Shown: positions 30,954 to 35,929 of the stretch, one piece after another
Layout of the letters: the number at the start of each line of letters is the position of its first letter
Numbering within the stretch: position 1 is the first letter of the stretch
NCBI RefSeq assembly: GCF_000178155.2
Contig: NZ_ADKM02000089.1
Coordinates: 1 to 35,929, forward strand
Direction: 5' to 3'
DNA: 35,929 bases
Source: Hominimerdicola alba 8
GTDB taxonomy: Bacteria; Bacillota; Clostridia; Oscillospirales; Ruminococcaceae
The notes under the pieces: model-generated
Databases searched by the model: none
What the model was told of the DNA's origin: nothing
What the model saw: the letters and a program-made list of their open reading frames with translations, nothing else
Made by a program: the position numbers and the translations under genes

Positions 30954-31502
30954 ATGCGTGATAGATGTTTCGAGATAAGTCACATCAGCGAAGGCAGTAT
31001 ATCGGGCTTTCTGCGCGATGACGAAAGAGAGATCTTCTTCGATAACGGCAGCGGTGAGGATTTTATTGATGACTTCATGCTGGCGGTGCTGACTGTTGCG
31101 GGCATTCACCCTGCGGTCGAGCATAGAGAGAGTTTCTGGGCTGAACTTGAACCCATGATGGCTAAGTGGGCTTTCTTCGGTTCAAATTCACGCATACGTG
31201 TGACTGTTACGACTTATGACAATTCGCGCACCGTTCAGGAGAGGAGCGAGAGCCTTACTCTTGATAAGGAAACTCTTATGCGCGATGTGGCAGAAGTTCT
31301 GGGCGAAGTGCTTGAAAAATTCGGGCTGTGCGGATACCGTCACGAGTGGGGGCATGAGTTCCCGCTGAGCCTTTATTTACAGCTGAAAGATGCTGTCAGC
31401 CGCAGTGCGAAGACTTCGCTGACAAAACAGATATCAGCCAACGAAAACATGGGCATGCCTGCTGACGGCTCGGTGCTGTCGGAAGAGTTGTCCCTGATAT
31501 AA
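30954..31502 (+). CDS. Hypothetical protein (182 aa)
   Basis: Not recognised. GGTGA lies 6 bases before the ATG. Soluble, acidic, no signal peptide. N-terminal SEGSISGFLRDDEREIFFDN, then DDFMLAVLTVAGI and FFGSNSRIRVTVTTYDNSR. The second half has the helix LDKETLMRDVAEVLGEVLEKF and ends in GYRHEWGHEFPLSLYLQLKD. The HEWGHE stretch superficially resembles an HExxH metalloprotease site but lacks the right spacing. Ends 2 bases before tRNA-Leu, so it may be on the same transcript as the tRNA. Confidence 0.6.
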   Translation: MRDRCFEISHISEGSISGFLRDDEREIFFDNGSGEDFIDDFMLAVLTVAGIHPAVEHRESFWAELEPMMAKWAFFGSNSRIRVTVTTYDNSRTVQERSESLTLDKETLMRDVAEVLGEVLEKFGLCGYRHEWGHEFPLSLYLQLKDAVSRSAKTSLTKQISANENMGMPADGSVLSEELSLI

Positions 31503-31504
31503 AT

Positions 31505-31586
31505 GCGGGTGTGGTGAAATTGGCAGACACGTTAGATTTAGGTTCTAATGCCGAACGGTGTGCAGGTTCAAGTCCTGTCACCCGCA
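31505..31586 (+). tRNA. tRNA-Leu (anticodon UAG)
   Basis: 82 bases, class II. Acceptor GCGGGTG/CACCCGC, anticodon arm TTAGA-TTTAGGT-TCTAA (anticodon TAG), a variable arm TGCCGAACGGTGT, T-arm with TTCAAGT, discriminator A. CCA is not encoded. Begins 2 bases after the stop codon of the hypothetical gene. Confidence 0.97.
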
Positions 31587-31595
31587 CTTGACATA

Positions 31596-31638
31596 AAACC
31601 GCGTACTTGCGTATTATCGCGCAGGTGCGCGGTTTTCT
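31596..31638 (+). terminator. Terminator of tRNA-Leu
   Basis: AAACCGCG (31596-31603) pairs with CGCGGTTT (31628-31635), with more pairing inside (TTGCG/CGC), then TTTTCTTATT. From here to 31796 I see no gene or structure. Confidence 0.85.
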
Positions 31639-31796
31639 TATTGTTTGTTGCACAAATAAATTGCTGTATTCTGCAAACTTTTGCACTATATTTCAATTAT
31701 AGTGGACACGCGGCTAAGTTCAAACTCAGAAAATGCAAGTCCGATTTTTCACTCAGTATCGGCTATCCTAATATTTGTACTGTTCGTTAATTTATA

Positions 31797-31825
31797 TTGA
31801 CTTTTCGTTCTGAAAATGTTATAAT
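31797..31825 (+). promoter_or_regulatory. Promoter of the dockerin protein gene
   Basis: TTGACT (31797-31802), 17 bases, TATAAT (31820-31825). Confidence 0.85.
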
Positions 31826-31860
31826 TTAGAAACTATCTGTTTTATAAAGGAGTGGTTTTT

Positions 31861-34800
31861 TTGTACAAAAGGATCTTGTCAGCACTGACGGGCTTTGCTA
31901 TGGCGTTTACCATGCTGGGCGCAGTACCGTCGGCTGCGGAAACAGATGTTTCAGCTGATGTAAATGCTGAAAACATCAACGGTAACGAGGTGTCAATAGA
32001 GGGCACAAATGCTCTCGGTGATATGCTCGTTCAAAAAATCAACGATGCCGAAGAAAGCGACGATATGGGCTTCACCATTCAGAATGTCGCCGTTGACGGC
32101 AAAAATGTCACTGTTGAGTACAGTTTTATAAAAAGCTGTACTATGGTGGTGGGTATCTTTGATGATGAAGGCACAGTGATGCTCGGCAAGGGTGTGGCTG
32201 ATATAGTCACAGGTTCTTCAAGCGAAACTGTCACCATCGACATCGATACTATGCCTGAGCATTTTCTGGTGAAAGTGTTCATGGTGGACAGCATAAGTTA
32301 CAGACCTCTCGGTGAAGCCTATACCTGCGAACTGTACACCAAAAAATTTCAGGATTTTATGGCGCTTACCACAGATGACTTCGACAGCGAGAGCGTGCTG
32401 AATCTCGACGAAGACAAGACGAACAACTTCATCGTGCTGAAAGACGGCATCACCCGCCTTGATGAAACTGACGGCGAGATAGTCAGCAGTGATGCCAGCG
32501 ATGAGCAGTCCCCCGTCACCCACACCATAAGCGGAGCCAGCGACCGTGTCAAAGCCCTGAAAGCGGGCGACATTTTCGCGGCAGGCGACATCGAGAACAT
32601 AGTTATCGCCAAAGTCGGCAGTATAACCGTTGACGGCGATACAGCAGTCATCACCGAAGGCGACATCGAGGGCGATGAGGTTTTCAAGGTGATAAAGATA
32701 GATGTTGACTCAAGTGATGCAACTGTGACAATCGATGACAGCTATGCAGATGATGGCATCACATTTCTTGGTGCTGATGTAGAACTGCCTGATATCCCCG
32801 ATGAATATAACGGCACAGGCAAACTCTATGATTTCAGTGATATTCCCGAAACTGAAACTCAGGAACTTAATGGTCTTTATAAAGATTATTCTGCAAGTCA
32901 CGATTTTACATTCAAATTCATTGAGTCTGAGCCTGATATATCAAAAAATGACGGCTGGAATGTACACAGCAGATTTACAGGATATTTTAAATTCAATGTT
33001 GGTCTTGATTTTAAGATCTATAAAGATGAAATGGACTTGATAGATTATGTAAGGTTATCTGTTCCGTTAGATCTGGATTTAGCTTTTACTATGGATTTTG
33101 AGGGCTACTATCAGTATACGATAAGCCGTATAACACTTGCAACATTGTTTGGTATCACAGCTGAGATAGACCCCAAACTGTATTTTTCAGGAAAAGCATC
33201 TGTGACTGTAAAAGGGTATATTGATTTTTCACCAACAGTTGAATACCATATCTATACTAATGAGTTCACAGACCAAACCAGACTTCCCGAAGCAGGTTTT
33301 GATCTTTCTGCTGTGCTTGATGCAAGCATCGGAATGATCATATCACCAAAAGCAACCCTTTTCAGTGACAATATTGCTTATGTCCTTGCCGATCTCGGTG
33401 CAGGTCTGCATTTTGTGATAACTAAAACCTATAATACTTCGGTAAATGCTAAGCATCAATGCGGAGATTGTGTTTCGGGGAAACTCTATTTCGAAAGAAC
33501 AGCTACAATTGAGATGGATATAGTTGGTTTGGATAAAATAACCGATGTTCTGTTCAAAATGGAGCGTTATCTATGGTCATTCTATTGGTCGAAGACTTAT
33601 GGAGATCATGGTCTTGGCGGATGCAAACATTATGAAAGCAAATGCACTCTCACCTTTTATAATAAAGAAGTCGGACATCCTCTTGCTAATGCTATAATAG
33701 ATGTAGTAGATCAGAATAGTGGTGAAACTATCTATCGTAATTACAATCTGGATGGAAAAGGACAAGCAACGCTGTGGCTGCCTAAAGGTAATTATGTGAT
33801 AACCGCTAAATTGAATAATGCAGTATTCAAGCCATATTATTTTGAATTTCTGGATTATTATCACGGCACTATTCAGATGAAATATGATCGTTCCAAAACA
33901 CGTAAAGATCCATCTTCCTCCAAACCCGATGACTCGTCATCTTCCAAGCCCGACAGTTCATCTTCCAAGCCTGATGATACATCATCAAAGCCTGACAGCG
34001 ATTCATCTGCGCCTGAGAATCTTAAACTCACAAAAACCAAGAAAACGCTTGATTACAAAAAAGGCAACGGCATGAAACTGCTTGAAGGCGGTACGCCTGC
34101 TGGTTCTATGGGTTTTATTGATGATAATGATACGCTGTTTATATGGGGTATTCTTCCGGAAAATAAAGAATCTGATATGATTTATTATTCAGATTATAAT
34201 TACTACAGCATACCTAATATAAAAAAGGCTCAGGTTCAGAATCTTGAACTCATGTTCCTTACTAATGATAATAATTTGTATATCTGGGGTAGTAATCATA
34301 GTGAAAGGTATTATTACGAAAAACCAACCTTGATCGCTACAAATGTAAAAGACTTTTGTTTGAACTATAGTTTTACTCATATTGATAATTATGCGTATAT
34401 AAAAACAAACGGTGATCTTTATGTATCAGGTGAATTTGGATTTGGAGATAATTCTAAAACATACGATGATCATCTTATGATGAAAAATGTTCGTTCGGTT
34501 TCTCTCTGTCATAATTATGTCGGTGCTTGTATAACAGAAAACGACGAATTATATATGTGGGGACATAATTACGCTCATCAAATAATACCATACGGCGATG
34601 TAACTTATTTTGATATAACAAAGATAGCTGATGATGTAAAAGATGTTGAAATACAATTATACTGTACATATTATATCACCAATAACGGCGATCTCCATAC
34701 ACGTGGCATTTATAATGAATATTATTTTGATAATACTATTGATTTTTCAGATCAGATTCGCATGAAAGGAATAAAAGAAGTAAGTTCAGCTGGTACCTAC

Positions 34801-35889
34801 TCATATAATTCATTAATATTAGCTGAAAACGGAGATCTTTACAAAATCGGCAAAAATGATCATTTATACAATTATTCCGATAAATACCCTGAAATGAAGT
34901 CTTCTCGAACAAATGAAAATAACGATCTCATAATTACATTAAAAAATGGCGATGAAATAACTATACCCGCAGAAGAGCGATCAGATTATTATTTTAAACC
35001 TACCAAAATAGCAAGCAACGTAAAAACAATGACTAATCTTTACAGTAATGGTATGTATATTGACAACAATAACGAAATATACATTTGGGGGCGAAATTTT
35101 GGTGATGGCTCACGTGATCCTAAATACAGCGGCATCTATGACAGAAAAGGTCTGCTTTGGGATAATATACAGCCCACCCCCGTCAAACTAGACGACATCT
35201 ATGCTCAACTGCCAACCATCGAGAGCGAAACACAGTCAGAAAATGCTGACACATCAGCTGTGGCTGAGGACGATTTCACCGGGCTTATGCCTGACTGCAT
35301 CTACAATGTGTACGGCTTCAATGAGGACTACATGGATCTTTCAAATGAAGGTCTTGCGTATATTGACCAGTTCGTTACCGACAGCGACGGCAACCTGCCT
35401 TTTGACAAGGCAAGCGTCAGCGGCAGTGAAGCGCTGTTCTGGAAAGCTGTCCCCATGACAAGGCTGAGTATCGCCAACGCAAAGATCGAGGTAAAAGACC
35501 TCAGCTACACAGGCGAAGAACAGTTCATCGAGCCGACAGTCACACTTGACGGCAAAACGCTCGTGCTGAATTACGATTACTTTATCGCACAGGGCGACAG
35601 CGCTACAGATGCGGGCGAGTACACAGGCATCATCTGCGGCATGGGCGAATACAAGGGCGAGGCTGAGTTCACCTATAATGTTACAGGCGGCGGAAAACTC
35701 GGCGATGTAAACGGCGACAACGCCATCAATGTCACCGATATCTCACTTGTTGCCGCTCATGTAAAGGGCAGAAAAGCACTTTCGGCAAACAAGTTCGCAT
35801 TAGCTGACATCAACAAGGACGGTTCGGTAAATGTGACCGATATTTCAAGGATAGCGGCACATGTCAAGGGTGTAAAATCCATCAAATAA
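31861..35889 (+). CDS. Secreted RCC1-like repeat protein with C-terminal dockerin
   Basis: 1342 residues from TTG at 31861, 8 bases after AAAGGAG; the earlier GTG lies inside that site. A signal peptide (MYKRILSALTGFAMAF, cut near AAETD) directs secretion. Order: an N-terminal beta-rich acidic region to about 320; a domain of unknown type about 330-680 (Tyr/Phe rich, FKFNVGLDFKIYKDEMDLID), ending in a carboxypeptidase-regulatory-like repeat (GQATLWLPKGNYVITAKL); a Ser/Pro/Asp linker with repeated SSKPD (about 683-720); a region of about six RCC1-like repeats (LYIWGSN, LYMWGHN, IYIWGRN) about 745-1100; a beta module like MBG (LSYTGEEQF, DAGEYTGI), about 1210-1275; and dockerin. It likely attaches to a cohesin scaffold on the surface. 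Role in fibre binding is inference. Confidence 0.88.
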   Translation: MYKRILSALTGFAMAFTMLGAVPSAAETDVSADVNAENINGNEVSIEGTNALGDMLVQKINDAEESDDMGFTIQNVAVDGKNVTVEYSFIKSCTMVVGIFDDEGTVMLGKGVADIVTGSSSETVTIDIDTMPEHFLVKVFMVDSISYRPLGEAYTCELYTKKFQDFMALTTDDFDSESVLNLDEDKTNNFIVLKDGITRLDETDGEIVSSDASDEQSPVTHTISGASDRVKALKAGDIFAAGDIENIVIAKVGSITVDGDTAVITEGDIEGDEVFKVIKIDVDSSDATVTIDDSYADDGITFLGADVELPDIPDEYNGTGKLYDFSDIPETETQELNGLYKDYSASHDFTFKFIESEPDISKNDGWNVHSRFTGYFKFNVGLDFKIYKDEMDLIDYVRLSVPLDLDLAFTMDFEGYYQYTISRITLATLFGITAEIDPKLYFSGKASVTVKGYIDFSPTVEYHIYTNEFTDQTRLPEAGFDLSAVLDASIGMIISPKATLFSDNIAYVLADLGAGLHFVITKTYNTSVNAKHQCGDCVSGKLYFERTATIEMDIVGLDKITDVLFKMERYLWSFYWSKTYGDHGLGGCKHYESKCTLTFYNKEVGHPLANAIIDVVDQNSGETIYRNYNLDGKGQATLWLPKGNYVITAKLNNAVFKPYYFEFLDYYHGTIQMKYDRSKTRKDPSSSKPDDSSSSKPDSSSSKPDDTSSKPDSDSSAPENLKLTKTKKTLDYKKGNGMKLLEGGTPAGSMGFIDDNDTLFIWGILPENKESDMIYYSDYNYYSIPNIKKAQVQNLELMFLTNDNNLYIWGSNHSERYYYEKPTLIATNVKDFCLNYSFTHIDNYAYIKTNGDLYVSGEFGFGDNSKTYDDHLMMKNVRSVSLCHNYVGACITENDELYMWGHNYAHQIIPYGDVTYFDITKIADDVKDVEIQLYCTYYITNNGDLHTRGIYNEYYFDNTIDFSDQIRMKGIKEVSSAGTYSYNSLILAENGDLYKIGKNDHLYNYSDKYPEMKSSRTNENNDLIITLKNGDEITIPAEERSDYYFKPTKIASNVKTMTNLYSNGMYIDNNNEIYIWGRNFGDGSRDPKYSGIYDRKGLLWDNIQPTPVKLDDIYAQLPTIESETQSENADTSAVAEDDFTGLMPDCIYNVYGFNEDYMDLSNEGLAYIDQFVTDSDGNLPFDKASVSGSEALFWKAVPMTRLSIANAKIEVKDLSYTGEEQFIEPTVTLDGKTLVLNYDYFIAQGDSATDAGEYTGIICGMGEYKGEAEFTYNVTGGGKLGDVNGDNAINVTDISLVAAHVKGRKALSANKFALADINKDGSVNVTDISRIAAHVKGVKSIK
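35701..35886 (+). other. Type I dockerin module
   Basis: Two duplicated 22-residue-type segments, DVNGDNAINVTDISLVAAHV and DINKDGSVNVTDISRIAAHV, each with Asp/Asn positions of a calcium-binding F-hand loop and an exit helix. It would dock the protein onto a cohesin of a scaffoldin. Confidence 0.93.
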
Positions 35890-35929
35890 ACTGTCACACA
35901 AATGATAAAATGACCCGAATGCTTTGTGT

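Noticed and set aside
30954-31502. Metalloprotease based on the HEWGHE stretch
   Set aside because: It lacks the HExxH spacing and any further metal ligand or membrane segment; similarity is only superficial.
1-35929. CRISPR array, prophage, integrase or intact insertion sequence
   Set aside because: I found no regularly spaced direct repeats with unique spacers, and no transposase, integrase or phage structural gene. The only array-like repeat (758-1060) is coding and has no spacers.

Overview
The window looks like chromosome from a low-GC Gram-positive gut or rumen bacterium of the Ruminococcus albus type (Oscillospiraceae). The strongest evidence is the last gene, a secreted protein ending in a type I dockerin whose two calcium-binding repeats read NVTDIS..IAAHVKG, the pattern I associate with R. 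albus-like cellulolytic ruminococci. Near-consensus sigma-A promoters (TTGACA-17-TATAAT), strong AGGAGG ribosome binding sites, several TTG/GTG starts and many short hairpin-plus-U terminators fit this. I see no phage, transposase gene or CRISPR array. The only mobile-looking DNA is a 105-bp MITE-like hairpin at 5899-6003.

Layout. 1-228: intergenic, with a promoter firing leftward out of the window. 229-2448 (-): LRR/acidic-repeat/TerD fusion. 3029-8493 (+): DUF5662 protein, DUF389 membrane protein, small membrane protein, GH25 muramidase, small acidic membrane protein, AEC-family transporter. 8627-10826 (+): two overlapping WYL-type regulators, sharing a convergent terminator with the next block. 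10859-13151 (-): small alarmone synthetase, alpha/beta hydrolase and two small membrane proteins. 13317-15178 (-): receiver protein plus a REC-HD-GYP-Hpt protein. 15489-16214 (-): rsmE. 16321-16465 (+): possible structured RNA. 16464-17907 (-): CPCC protein and FkbM methyltransferase. 17976-19403 (-): PH-like protein and a lipoprotein. 19670-22156 (-): FeoA-FeoB fusion with a FeoB-associated Cys-rich peptide, behind a perfect palindromic operator.

22587-28542 (+) is the most interesting part: a five-gene operon made of an adenylation enzyme, a carrier protein, a fold-type-III PLP decarboxylase-like enzyme, an AlgI/DltB-type MBOAT acyltransferase and a membrane-anchored SGNH-like protein. It has the logic of the dlt D-alanylation system, but the gene order differs (A-C-decarboxylase-B-D), there is an extra PLP enzyme, and the adenylation enzyme lacks the FCGE signature of DltA. 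My inference is that it loads an amino acid on the carrier, decarboxylates it there (as BtrK does on BtrI in butirosin synthesis) and exports the resulting amino-acyl group to an envelope polymer.

28671-31586 (+): leuB, two same-length DUF3592-like membrane proteins, tRNA-Lys(UUU), an unknown protein and tRNA-Leu(UAG). 31861-35889 (+): the large secreted RCC1-like/dockerin protein, whose middle is visibly more AT-rich than its ends. Many gene starts were moved from the longest-ORF start to a start with a proper ribosome binding site; this is stated per gene.
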